A DNA stretch of 64,000 bases from Abelmoschus esculentus (taxonomy: Eukaryota > Streptophyta > Magnoliopsida > Malvales > Malvaceae): contig JAUCBN010000024.1 in assembly GCA_035048815.1 (NCBI GenBank), forward strand, positions 3,656,001-3,720,000. Direction: 5' to 3'. Both the position numbers and the translations under genes were made by a program. Below the pieces are notes generated by a model that saw nothing but the letters and a program-made list of their open reading frames with translations, was not told the origin of the DNA and did no database searches. Below are positions 10,220 through 19,982 of the stretch, in pieces. Positions within the stretch are counted from its first letter, which is position 1. Each line of letters begins with the position of its first letter.

Positions 10220-11546
10220 TGATGAGTGTTCGAATTTATATATTTTTTATTAATAATTATTTTTCATTATCGATTTGATATTACTAATTTGGTTCTATTT
10301 TGATCATTTTCAGTGTAGGAACTTATTTTTCAGAACCAACAGAAAATAGTGAATTCTGCATTTTTTTTATGGCTGGAGTCATGGGCACGACGCTTTTCAA
10401 TCTGGCAGATTTGGATTATCCAGTCAGCAAAAGTTTCTAGAAGATAGTCCAGTCATATATTCTAGAAGGATGAATGGATTATTTGGGAATTATCTTGAAG
10501 ATTTATCTTAGAAATTTAAATTTTAAATTTTAGAATATTTATCTTTATCTTTATCTTTTTTATTTTTTTTAAATTTTGAATTGTTACATTTTTAGGGTTT
10601 TAGAATAGTATAAATACCCATAGAGGTAAAACTTGAGATGTACTTCAATTTTCACTTTCTCTCTTGAGTAATAAAAGTTCTCTCTAGTTCTTTTATTTTT
10701 TTTTCTTTGAGTTTTCTTATTTCTTTTCTTCTAGAAAATGCTAAGTATGACCTCATTCATGCTTAGCTAAACTTTCATTTAGCCGAAAGCTAAGTGACGA
10801 CTCAATCCATATTGTGAGAATCGTGAAGCACTTAATTCCTTCGGATAACATTCTTGATTTTCTGAAATCAAGGATTGGCAATCGGCTTTTCCTTTAATGA
10901 TCTTGACGCCTTCATTTAAAAAAGTGCACGTTGACTTGAAGATTGTTTAGATCTATCGTTGGGAAGAAAAATCGGCTGGTAGCAAATTTGGCTTCCTGTG
11001 AACAAACTTGGTGGCGGTCCACTAAGGGAAATCAAGATCGGGTTTGATTCTCTGTGAGACGCTATAACTCGAGTCAGGCTTTTCCAGTGCTTAAAGTTGT
11101 ATTGGCGCTAACGGCGATAGGAGTGATTAGTCCAGCAAAGACCGAATTCCGGAGATAGACTTGGGAATATTGGTTTACCGAAGAGAGAAGCAAGTTACAA
11201 GGGTTGGGCCTTGTAGACTGTAATTGGCATGGATCTTGAAGTAAAATTTATTTCGATGATCAATTGAGATTTGAGGCGAAGCGAAGCTTGAGGCTATATC
11301 CTTTAAATTTATTACTTCAAATATTTATTTTCATTTAATTTCAGTAATTATTAGATTAAGATTATTTTTAGTTTTATAATATCAAACTCCTATTTTCTAA
11401 TTTATTGTTTTTTTTTGGATCAGGATCAATTCAATTCAACGTTGGAAATTTCTTAGTCCCTGTGGATCGACCCTACTTTCTCTATACTATTCTTTTATTT
11501 AATTTGAGAAATAGGAATTATTTATTTGACAATTCGACGCTTGTCA
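10220..11546. mobile_element. Probable solo LTR (TG...CA ends)
   Basis: The 1,327-bp insertion begins TGATGAGTGTTCGAATT and ends AATTCGACGCTTGTCA, so it has TG/CA termini with short imperfect inverted ends. Flanks are ATATA on the left and ATATG on the right, a 5-bp duplication with one mismatch. The empty site is AATATGCATGATC at about 7740-7755. A TATAAATA at 10609-10616 is followed by a transcript-leader-like stretch and several TA-rich sites. A GTCCCTGTGGATCGACCC word near 11456-11473 is familiar from plant LTR elements. No gag or pol frame, which fits recombination between LTRs. Confidence 0.65.
10609..10616 (+). promoter_or_regulatory. TATA box inside the solo LTR
   Basis: TATAAATA in a local GC-bearing context, followed by an AT/CT-rich leader, placed mid-LTR as expected for an LTR promoter (U3/R boundary). 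Orientation of the LTR on the plus strand is inferred from it. Confidence 0.4.
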
Positions 11547-12234
11547 ATATGCATGATCAATTATTATCTTGTCGATTTTAAGTTCTAACTTATGAGGCTC
11601 CATTAATTGAATATTTAAAATCTTATTAAATTATTAATTTACCAAGTGTATTATGATAACTTCCGAATGATCGGACACTACCATCTAGACACCGAATAAA
11701 TTAATAATCACTAATGATGTTTCTAGTTTTGTCTAATTAATTTTATTTAAGTATAATCTTAAATTATTTACCATTTTTTACGTTTGGATGACACGCCGAA
11801 TACGATAATAAAGTATATTATTGGCTAACATAATATTATATCAAAACACTGATCACTTAATGTATCCGAGATATATGATTAGAATGTCATCGTTACTAAA
11901 TTATCTCCCCATTTAATTAATTATGTAATTAAAGTGACTAATCCTAAAAGGCAAGGCTCTAATTTATTATTTATCTAAATACAAATTAAATATTCTCCTA
12001 AACAAATATACTATATGATTTTCAAATATGCATGTAAACAAACAGATAAAATAATTTAACAAAACATTAAATAAAAGACAAAGACACTAAATTAAATTCG
12101 AATGGGGTAATGCAAACTATACAAATGAATATAAGAATTCACCACCAACAAAATGAATCAGATTTACATGCAAATGTCAAGGATCACATAATATATAAAT
12201 TTATAATACTTTCCAAGAAGATTTCCAGATTACC

Positions 12235-12660
12235 TCAAATCTTGCAAGTAGGTGTAATTCCCATGAGATTCCAAATGAATTTTTCGGGTTGGGTGTTGAA
12301 GATCTCATCCCAGGCTCGAACGGCGATCTCTTTGGCTCCAAACAGATCAAGCACCTCCACTTCTAACGACCAAAAGCACCAGTACCAGAATTTCCCATAT
12401 TTGTTTGGCTTCTCAGGGTGGTTGAGCGTGCACACTTGCCACGATTCACCGCCATCCACTACAACTTCTACTCGTATTATTTTCTTCCCACCACCGGAAT
12501 ATGTATAGCCCTTCAAAGTGTATGGCCGCTAAGTCGTCTACGAGTTGATCGGCAAGAACTCTTCGTCACAAGGAATTGTTATCTTCGAGTTGATGTTTAA
12601 CTCATTAATTCAGTATTCCGACTTATACCACTCAGCTTTTAAAGTGTGCCTCCAATATGT
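12235..12660 (-). pseudogene. NIA: Nitrate reductase fragment (molybdenum-cofactor dimerisation region), broken
   Basis: Read on the minus strand from about 12640: WYKSEY-stop-INELNINSKI, TIPCDEEFLPINS-stop-TT-stop, RPYTLKGYTYSGGGKK, then VEVVVDGGESWQVCTLNHPE, KYGKFWYWCFWSLEVEV and AKEIAVRAWDEIFNTQPEKF. This order is the oxidoreductase molybdopterin-binding/dimerisation region of plant NADH nitrate reductase. There the positions of the three stops are normally Ile, Trp and Gln (YIINELNINS, INAWTTQRPY). The upstream part (expected SHVDAELANAE) is degraded by frameshift around 12650-12690. Neither the Mo-binding domain nor the cytochrome b5 and FAD/NADH domains are present. The ~500-bp relic is therefore non-functional. 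It lies on the right unit of the duplication. Confidence 0.85.
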
Positions 12661-12689
12661 TTATTATGAGATTCATCGTGCATTGGCTT

Positions 12690-13646
12690 GTTTCTTCGAT
12701 GTTGGTTATAGAGAGTAGCCACCCCGGAGTTGCTGCCGAATGCCCCTCTCCTTCGACAATTGATTTCCCTTTTTCATGAATCATCCCTCTAACCGCCAGA
12801 AACTAAAAGTTAAACCCCCTTCGTTACTATCCATTCTTAGTAACCGTTTTCAACTTCATCTATTTATTATTTTTATTTTTTAGTTAATTATTGAGTATTT
12901 TTTAAAAAATTATTCGATCAGACCGGATACCCGATCCAATAATTAGTAGGTCAAGTTTGAGATAAAAAATTTTCAATTTTCGGGTACCCGACCTGACTAG
13001 TTTTATATAGTTTTGAATTATATTTTTATTTTAGATTTCTTTAATATTTATACTAAAAATTAAATTTAAATATCTAAATTAGTTTTATGTTTGTATTATA
13101 TACTTTTAAGTTTTAAAATTTTAAATATATTTTTATTAATTTATTAATACCGAAAGAAAAAACGAGATTAATACTTTTAACGTCATTTTTAAAATTTAAT
13201 AAATATGAATGTATATATAAATCCAGATATTCTAAAATTAGCTCTAAATTATTTATTTTTATGTTTGGTTTAGAGTTTAATATATAATTTTTTAATTTTA
13301 AAATAAAAACAAAATAAAAAATAATAATTATAAATTGGATACCTATTACCCGGTCGGGTATCAGACCCGATAATAAACGTTCCTACGTTTAAAAGAGAAG
13401 GAGGTGGGTCCCCAGTCAAAGGGCGAGTGCCTACGACTTAGGAGTAGGACCCGAGAGTACGCAACTGAGCTGAGCTGAGAAGATGACACGCCCACAAAAG
13501 TAAGCTCGCCCTTGTCCATTCTATTTTTGATCTATTACTCCTATTTTCAGGTTTCTTTTTGTTCAAAAATAGAAACCAGTCTACAAGCACAGTCATAAAC
13601 CAGACAACAACACATCTGCTAAGCTCATCTTCTTACCGTTAATGCA
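12690..13646. other. AT-rich spacer upstream of the callose synthase gene
   Basis: Contains a remnant with inverted 'GACCGGATACCCGATCC' / 'TACCCGGTCGGGTATC' words near 12917-12940 and 13340-13370. It looks like the ends of a decayed inverted-repeat element of about 450 bp. The last 250 bases are more GC-rich (GAGCTGAGCTGAG near 13467) and must hold the callose synthase promoter and leader. No TATA box could be assigned with confidence. Confidence 0.5.
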
Positions 13647-16600
13647 ATGTCACTCAGTGACCGTCCCGACACTCAGGCGGGCACCAACCGAACCGCTCCA
13701 AATGAAGATGAACCATACAACATAATCCCTGTCCACAACCTCCTCGCCGACCACCCTTCACTCCGTTTCCCAGAAGTACGCGCTGCTGCTATCGCTCTAC
13801 GCAACGTCGGAGATCTACGAAAGCCTCCCGGCGTACAATGGGACCCTACATTGGACCTCCTAGATTGGTTGGCTCTTTTCTTCGGTTTCCAACGCGACAA
13901 CGTCAAGAATCAGAGGGAACACCTGGTCCTCCACCTGGCCAATACGCAGATGCGCCTCTCCTCTCCGGCCGACAACATCGACGTCCTAGACCCCGGCGTC
14001 CTCCGTTCTTTTTTCCTGAAACTACTAAAAAACTATACAAATTGGTGCTCTTATTTACGTGAGAAATCCAACATATGGTCTAGCAGCCTCTCTGCTTCTG
14101 ATCAACGGCGTGACTTACTTTACGTCGGGCTTTATCTGTTGATCTGGGGAGAAGCAGCGAATCTTCGTTTTATGCCTGAATGCATCTGTTACATATTCCA
14201 TAACATGGCCATGGAACTAAACAGGATTCTCGAAGATTATATAGACCAGAACGATGGTCAGCCTGCTATGCCGTCGACATTCGGAGAAAACGCTTTTTTA
14301 AACTCTGTTGTGAAGCCGATATACGACACGGTAAAGGCAGAAGTTGAGTGCAGCAAGAACGGAACGGCGCCGCATGCTGCTTGGAGGAATTATGATGATT
14401 TGAACGAGTATTTTTGGAGCCGGAGATGCTTTCACGAACTCAAGTGGCCGATGGATGTAGGGTGCAAATTTTTTGTTGATTGCAACAATAGAAAGCGTGT
14501 TCGGAAAACTGGGTTCGTTGAACGAAGGTCGTTTTGGAATCTTTACAGGAGTTTTGATAGGCTTTGGGTGATGCATTTTTTGTTTCTTCAGGCCGCAATT
14601 CTTGTGGCTTGGGAAGGGACGGTGTATCCATGGCAAGCATGGAAAAATAGGGATGTTCAAGTTAAGATTTTGACAGTGTTTATCACTTGGAGTGGATTGA
14701 GGTTTTTGACGGCTTTATTAGATTCATGGATTCAGCATAGCCTTGTTGTCTCTTTTACGAAATTTGGGCTCGGCATTAGGATGTTGTTAAAGGCGGTCGT
14801 AGCCGTGGTCTGGATCATGATTTTCACAGTTCTTTATAGAAAGATCTGGGAGCAGAGGAAGAATGATGAAACATGGAGCCCTGAGGCTAATAGGCTGGTA
14901 TTCCTTTATCTACAAGTTGCAGTTGTTTTCGTATTGCCCGAGTTATTATCCCTGGCTTTGTTCGTGCTTCCTTGGGTTAGGAACTTTTTCGAGGAATCGG
15001 ACTGGAAAATATTTTATCTCATGTCTTGGTGGTTCCAGAGAAAGTGTTTTGTTGGTCGGGGACTGAGGGAAGGGCTTGTTGATAATGTCAGGTATACTCT
15101 GTTCTGGGCAGTAGTGTTAGCTACGAAATTTGCGTTTAGTTATTTCATGCAGATTCAACCGATGATTAGACCGACCAAACAATTGTTAGACCTTAAGGAG
15201 GAAGAATATAACTGGGATGAGATATTTCGTGGCCGTAACAAAATTGCTGTCGGATTGTTGTGGTTGCCTGTGGTGCTTATTTACTTGATGGATATTCAGA
15301 TATGGTATTCAATTTATTCCTCCTTTGTGGGAGTAACAGTGGGGTTATTCCAGCACATAGGTGAGATTAGAACCATCCAGCAACTGAGGTTAAGGTTTCA
15401 ATTCTTTGCCAGTGCAATTCAGTTTAACCTGATGCCTGAAGAGCAGTTATTGAATGGTAGAGGATCGTTTCGAGGCAAGTTCATTGATGCCATTCACAGG
15501 TTCAAGCTGAGATATGGGTTTGGGAAACCTTACAAGAAGCTTGAATCGAACCAGATTCAGGTTCACAGGTTTGCTCAGATATGGAATGAGATAGTTACCA
15601 TTTTCAGGGAAGAAGATATTATCTCTGATCAAGAATTTGAGTTGCTAGAGTCACCCCTGAATGTTTGGAATATCAGGGTTATTCGCTGGCCGTGTTTCCT
15701 ACTATGCAATGAGATTTTGCTTGCTCTTAGCCAGGCAAAAGCGTTGGTGGATGCTCCTGACAAGTGGATCTGGAATAGAATATGCAAGATTGAGTACAGA
15801 CGTTGTGCCGTGATCGAAGCTTACGACAGCATCAAGCACATGATGCTTGCAATCCTGGATGTCCAGTCTGAGGAGCACTCAATCCTCACTGCTTTGTTTC
15901 AGGAAATCAATCATTCTATCGAAATCGAGAAGTTCAGCAAGTCATTTAATATGAATGTACTACCCCAGATTCATACAAAGCTGATAAAACTTCTTCAGAT
16001 ATTGACTAAGCACAAGAAAGATGCGAACCAGGTCGTCAAGTCATTGCAGGTCCTTTACGAGGTTGTCGTCCGTGAATTTATCAAAGACGAGAGGACCATT
16101 GAACAGTTGAGGGAGGATGGATTAGCACCTCGTGACCCTGCTGCAATGGCGGGACTGCTGTTTGGAACTGCGGTTAAGTTGCCAGACCCCAGTGACGAGA
16201 AGTTCTATCGGCAGGTTAGGCGCTTGCTTACAATTCTTACATCCAAGGATTCTATTCAGAACATTCCGGCTAATATCGAGGCTAGACGTCGACTTTCTTT
16301 CTTTAGCAACTCACTCTTTATGAATATGCCCCATGCTCCCCAAGTAGAGAAGATGATGGCTTTTAGTGTCCTCACTCCTTACTACAATGAAGAGGTACTC
16401 TATAGCAAAGAACAGCTGGTGACCGAAAACGAAGATGGGATTTCGACCCTGTATTATTTGCAGACCATATATGATGATGAGTGGAAAAATTTCATAGAAA
16501 GAATGCGGCGAGAGGGAATGGTAAAGAATGATGAGATATGGACAACCAAGATAGAAGAACTAAGGCTCTGGGCATCTTACAGAGGCCAGACACTTTCACG

Positions 16601-18929
16601 CACTGTTAGAGGAATGATGTATTATTTTAGAGCTCTGAAGTTGTTGGCTTTCCTTGATTCTGCATCAGAGATGGACCTCAAAGAAGGGTCACGGGAACTT
16701 GGTTCTACAGCGAGAGATGTCGGTTCAGATAGTTTCGATCCTGAGAGGTTGCCTTCTCAAGGTCTCTTATTCCAAGGCCATGAGAAGGGAACATCTTTGA
16801 TGAAATTCACATATGTGATTGCCTGCCAGATTTATGGGGCTCAAAAAGCCAAAAAGGATCCACATGCTGTGGAAATCCTATACCTGATGGAACACAATGA
16901 AGCCATTCGAGTTGCTTACGTTGATGAAGTTTCCATAGGAAGGGATGATAAGGAGTATTATTCTGTTCTTGTGAAGTATGATCAGAAACTACAGCAGGAG
17001 GTGGAGATCTATCGTGTCAAACTGCCTGGTCCATTGAAGATTGGAGAGGGGAAACCTGAGAATCAAAACCATGCCCTTATCTTCACTCGTGGTGATGCTG
17101 TTCAAACTATTGATATGAACCAAGACAACTATTTTGAGGAGGCACTGAAAATACGCAATCTCTTGGAGGAATATGGAGTAAACTATGGAATAAGAAAACC
17201 GACTATTTTGGGAGTCAGGGAACACATTTTTACTGGTTCTGTTTCATCACTTGCTTGGTTTATGTCAGCTCAAGAAACAAGTTTTGTCACTTTGGGACAA
17301 CGTGTCTTGGCAAATCCTCTGAAAATCCGTCTGCATTATGGCCATCCAGATATCTTCGACAGGTTTTGGTTTTTGACTCGAGGTGGGCTCAGTAAAGCTT
17401 CCAGAGTGATTAACATTAGTGAGGACATTTTTGCTGGCTTTAATTGTACTTTGCGAGGAGGTAATGTAACACATCACGAATATATCCAGGTCGGAAAAGG
17501 AAGGGATGTCGGATTGAATCAAATATCTATGTTTGAAGCCAAGGTTGCCAGTGGGAATGGTGAGCAAGTTCTCAGCAGGGATGTCTATCGGCTGGGTCAT
17601 AGACTTGACTTTTTCAGGATGTTATCATTCTATTATACTACCGTAGGCTTTTTTTTCAATACGATGATGGTCATTCTAACTGTATATGCTTTTCTTTGGG
17701 GCCGACTTTATCTCTCTCTTAGTGACGTCGAGAATGATGCCTTGGCTGACAGCAACACCAATAAAGCTCTAGGTGCCATCTTGAACCAACAGTTCATCAT
17801 CCAACTCGGACTTTTCACTGCCCTTCCAATGATACTGGAGAATTCCCTTGAACATGGATTCCTTGAAGCTTGTTGGAATTTCTTGACAATGCAGCTTCAG
17901 CTTTCATCTGTTTTCTACACTTTTTCTATGGGAACCCGCAGTCACTTCTTTGGACGGACTATCCTTCACGGTGGTGCCAAGTATCGGGCAACTGGCCGTG
18001 GTTTTGTGGTGCAGCACAAGAGTTTTTCAGAAAATTACAGACTGTATGCTCGCAGCCATTTTATAAAGGCTATTGAACTTGGTTTAATACTTACAGTTTA
18101 TGCATCATACAGTCCTTTAGCTAAGGACACATTTGTTTACATAGCTATGACCATCTCAAGTTGGTTTCTGGTCCTATCATGGATTATGGCACCCTTTGTA
18201 TTCAATCCTTCTGGTTTTGATTGGTTAAAGACTGTTTGCGACTTTGACGAATTTATGAATTGGATATGGTACCGGGGCAGTGTGTTTGCAAAGGCTGAAC
18301 AGAGCTGGGAGAGATGGTGGTATGAGGAGCAGGAACATCTGAGGACAACCGGCCCCTGGGGAAGGCGAGTGGAGATACTTTTAGACCTACGATTTTTCTT
18401 TTTCCAGTATGGGTTGGTATACCATCTGGGTATTGCTGATCATAGTGCAAGTCTTATTGTCTACTTCCTGTCTTGGATCTACATTTTTGTGACTTTCGGA
18501 ATATATCTGGTTATCTTATATGCTTGGGACAAATATGCTGCTAAGCAACACATATATTTCCGGCTCGTTCAGTTCATTGTCATCATTCTCGGAATACTTA
18601 TAATAGTTGGTCTACTTAAATTTACAGCCTTCAAGTTTAATGACCTCTTCACCAGCTTATTGGCGTTTCTTCCCACTGGCTGGGGACTTTTATCGATTGC
18701 GCAAGTACTTCGTCCCTTACTGCAACCGACCTGGCTTTGGCCTTCGGTGGTTTATGCAGCTCGGGCATATGATATAATGTTTGGTGTCATTGTCATGACC
18801 CCTGTGGCATTTTTGTCCTGGATGCCTGGATTTCAGTCAATGCAGACAAGAATTTTATTCAATGAAGCCTTTAGCAGGGGTCTGAGAATCTACCAGATCA
18901 TTACCGGGGTAAAATCCGGCCGCTCGTAG
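13647..18929 (+). CDS. CALS12: Callose synthase (1,3-beta-glucan synthase), CALS12/GSL5-like, intronless
   Basis: A single uninterrupted frame of 1,760 residues, the normal size of a plant glucan synthase-like protein. The start EEPYNIIP-like segment (here DEPYNIIPVHNLLADHPSLR) is diagnostic of the CALS12/GSL5 (PMR4) branch, whose genes have few or no introns, unlike the ~40-50 exons of most callose synthases. Visible parts: an N-terminal cytosolic region with LLYVGLYLLIWGEAANLRFM (FKS1-type domain, ~160-180); a first membrane cluster (~310-560); a large cytosolic catalytic region with RTVRGMMYYFRALKL (~985), RFWFLTRGGLSKASRVINIS (~1240) and GGNVTHHEYIQVGKGRDVG (~1275); and a second membrane cluster (~1320-1740). 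It makes callose from UDP-glucose at the plasma membrane, classically in wounding and pathogen papillae and at stomata. The ATG at 13647 matches the family start. No stop or frameshift was seen. Confidence 0.95.
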   Translation: MSLSDRPDTQAGTNRTAPNEDEPYNIIPVHNLLADHPSLRFPEVRAAAIALRNVGDLRKPPGVQWDPTLDLLDWLALFFGFQRDNVKNQREHLVLHLANTQMRLSSPADNIDVLDPGVLRSFFLKLLKNYTNWCSYLREKSNIWSSSLSASDQRRDLLYVGLYLLIWGEAANLRFMPECICYIFHNMAMELNRILEDYIDQNDGQPAMPSTFGENAFLNSVVKPIYDTVKAEVECSKNGTAPHAAWRNYDDLNEYFWSRRCFHELKWPMDVGCKFFVDCNNRKRVRKTGFVERRSFWNLYRSFDRLWVMHFLFLQAAILVAWEGTVYPWQAWKNRDVQVKILTVFITWSGLRFLTALLDSWIQHSLVVSFTKFGLGIRMLLKAVVAVVWIMIFTVLYRKIWEQRKNDETWSPEANRLVFLYLQVAVVFVLPELLSLALFVLPWVRNFFEESDWKIFYLMSWWFQRKCFVGRGLREGLVDNVRYTLFWAVVLATKFAFSYFMQIQPMIRPTKQLLDLKEEEYNWDEIFRGRNKIAVGLLWLPVVLIYLMDIQIWYSIYSSFVGVTVGLFQHIGEIRTIQQLRLRFQFFASAIQFNLMPEEQLLNGRGSFRGKFIDAIHRFKLRYGFGKPYKKLESNQIQVHRFAQIWNEIVTIFREEDIISDQEFELLESPLNVWNIRVIRWPCFLLCNEILLALSQAKALVDAPDKWIWNRICKIEYRRCAVIEAYDSIKHMMLAILDVQSEEHSILTALFQEINHSIEIEKFSKSFNMNVLPQIHTKLIKLLQILTKHKKDANQVVKSLQVLYEVVVREFIKDERTIEQLREDGLAPRDPAAMAGLLFGTAVKLPDPSDEKFYRQVRRLLTILTSKDSIQNIPANIEARRRLSFFSNSLFMNMPHAPQVEKMMAFSVLTPYYNEEVLYSKEQLVTENEDGISTLYYLQTIYDDEWKNFIERMRREGMVKNDEIWTTKIEELRLWASYRGQTLSRTVRGMMYYFRALKLLAFLDSASEMDLKEGSRELGSTARDVGSDSFDPERLPSQGLLFQGHEKGTSLMKFTYVIACQIYGAQKAKKDPHAVEILYLMEHNEAIRVAYVDEVSIGRDDKEYYSVLVKYDQKLQQEVEIYRVKLPGPLKIGEGKPENQNHALIFTRGDAVQTIDMNQDNYFEEALKIRNLLEEYGVNYGIRKPTILGVREHIFTGSVSSLAWFMSAQETSFVTLGQRVLANPLKIRLHYGHPDIFDRFWFLTRGGLSKASRVINISEDIFAGFNCTLRGGNVTHHEYIQVGKGRDVGLNQISMFEAKVASGNGEQVLSRDVYRLGHRLDFFRMLSFYYTTVGFFFNTMMVILTVYAFLWGRLYLSLSDVENDALADSNTNKALGAILNQQFIIQLGLFTALPMILENSLEHGFLEACWNFLTMQLQLSSVFYTFSMGTRSHFFGRTILHGGAKYRATGRGFVVQHKSFSENYRLYARSHFIKAIELGLILTVYASYSPLAKDTFVYIAMTISSWFLVLSWIMAPFVFNPSGFDWLKTVCDFDEFMNWIWYRGSVFAKAEQSWERWWYEEQEHLRTTGPWGRRVEILLDLRFFFFQYGLVYHLGIADHSASLIVYFLSWIYIFVTFGIYLVILYAWDKYAAKQHIYFRLVQFIVIILGILIIVGLLKFTAFKFNDLFTSLLAFLPTGWGLLSIAQVLRPLLQPTWLWPSVVYAARAYDIMFGVIVMTPVAFLSWMPGFQSMQTRILFNEAFSRGLRIYQIITGVKSGRS

Positions 18930-19459
18930 TTGTAGTTTACGGTAACTTACCAGAACTTACTAGTCTGGTTCATGCTTTTCCTCAAGTTGGTTTGATTTAT
19001 TGGTGCTTTAGACTTTGTTTTCAAGCTGATTTACAAGATTTACATGTTGCAGGTTTAGATTTGTGGACAAGTTGATTGGCTCTATCACGATTTCGAGCTA
19101 TCAAGAAGATCTGTTTGCCATTAGTTCCATTCTGAACAAGAGTGTCCCTTGTTAATCGGTAGCTTCAGCTCGAAATGCACCTCTTTCTGCAGTTTTGATT
19201 ATCTTCATTGTTGAGCTATGAGATGGTAGAATTCTTTGTTATTGTTTAGTCAGAACATAAATGCAGGTACTTTTCATTCAAGATTTCTAGCAATAAAGAT
19301 GTGGTCGGCATTAGTTCCACTTGGAAACATGGATTTTTCTTGAAATCCTAGACCATGAAACTTGCTACAGAGATGCTTGCCCTTGGCACCCTATATGGAT
19401 GGCTATATCATATCATAACTACTCAACTAGATTATGTTAAGAATCGGCTAGGACAGTGC
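18930..19459 (+). other. 3' flank of the callose synthase gene
   Basis: Non-coding, moderately T-rich sequence that probably includes the 3' UTR. A TTGCAGGTTTAG motif at about 19048 resembles a 3' splice site, so an intron in the 3' UTR is possible. No gene seen. Confidence 0.45.
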
Positions 19460-19974
19460 TAGGGGTGAGTATTCGATCGAATCGAGTCGTGTCAAGTCAA
19501 AAAATTTCGAGTTATTCGAGTTGACCAGTCACATTTTACAACTCAAACTTTATTTGAAATTTTTTCGGTTCGAGTCGAGTTTAAGAAATTCGAGTCGAAT
19601 CGAGTCGAGTTTCGAGTTCTTATAAATATTTAATTATAATTATTTATCATGTTATAATATGATTTGATTCTATTTTAGACGTCTTTCTCTAATCATATAA
19701 GATATACATGTATATTTTTCATATGTAACAATATTTCTTTATATTTTTATATATCAATGTATATATATATCATATAAAATTGAGAGATTCGTCTTAAACT
19801 TAAAAATTATTCTTTTAATTACTAAAAATTTCAAGTTATTCGAGTTTTCATTTTACAACTCAAATTTTATTTGAAATTTTTTCGAGTCGAGTCTAAACGA
19901 ATCGAATATTTTTACCTCGAATCGAGTCGAATTATTCAATTTTTTCGAATCGAATCGAGTTTTACTCACCCCTA
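19460..19974. mobile_element. hAT-like MITE with 8-bp target duplication
   Basis: Begins TAGGGGTGAGTATTCGATCG and ends GAGTTTTACTCACCCCTA, giving clear inverted termini. Inside are many TCGAATCGAGTCGAG words in both orientations, so much of the element can fold back. The flanks GACAGTGC (19452-19459) and GCCAGTGC (19975-19982) agree at 7 of 8 positions, an 8-bp duplication typical of hAT elements. It is 515 bp with no coding capacity. Confidence 0.8.
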
Positions 19975-19982
19975 GCCAGTGC

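Larger units (their letters stand above)
10037..12345. repeat. Right unit of the tandem duplication (contains a solo LTR)
   Basis: Repeats 7250-10036 landmark by landmark (CGTTCAAATAAGAATATC, GGCTCCATTAATTGAATAT, AGACACCGAATAAATTAATAA, ACCACCAACAAAATGAATC). It lacks the segment equivalent to 7300-7608. It also lacks both foldback elements and has instead a 1.33-kb insertion at 10220-11546. It runs on without a break into the longer nitrate reductase relic, so this unit probably represents the original locus. Confidence 0.8.

Noticed and set aside
12110..12600. Plus-strand frames of 132 and 60 codons
   Set aside because: Antisense shadows of the nitrate reductase relic, whose minus-strand similarity is unmistakable.
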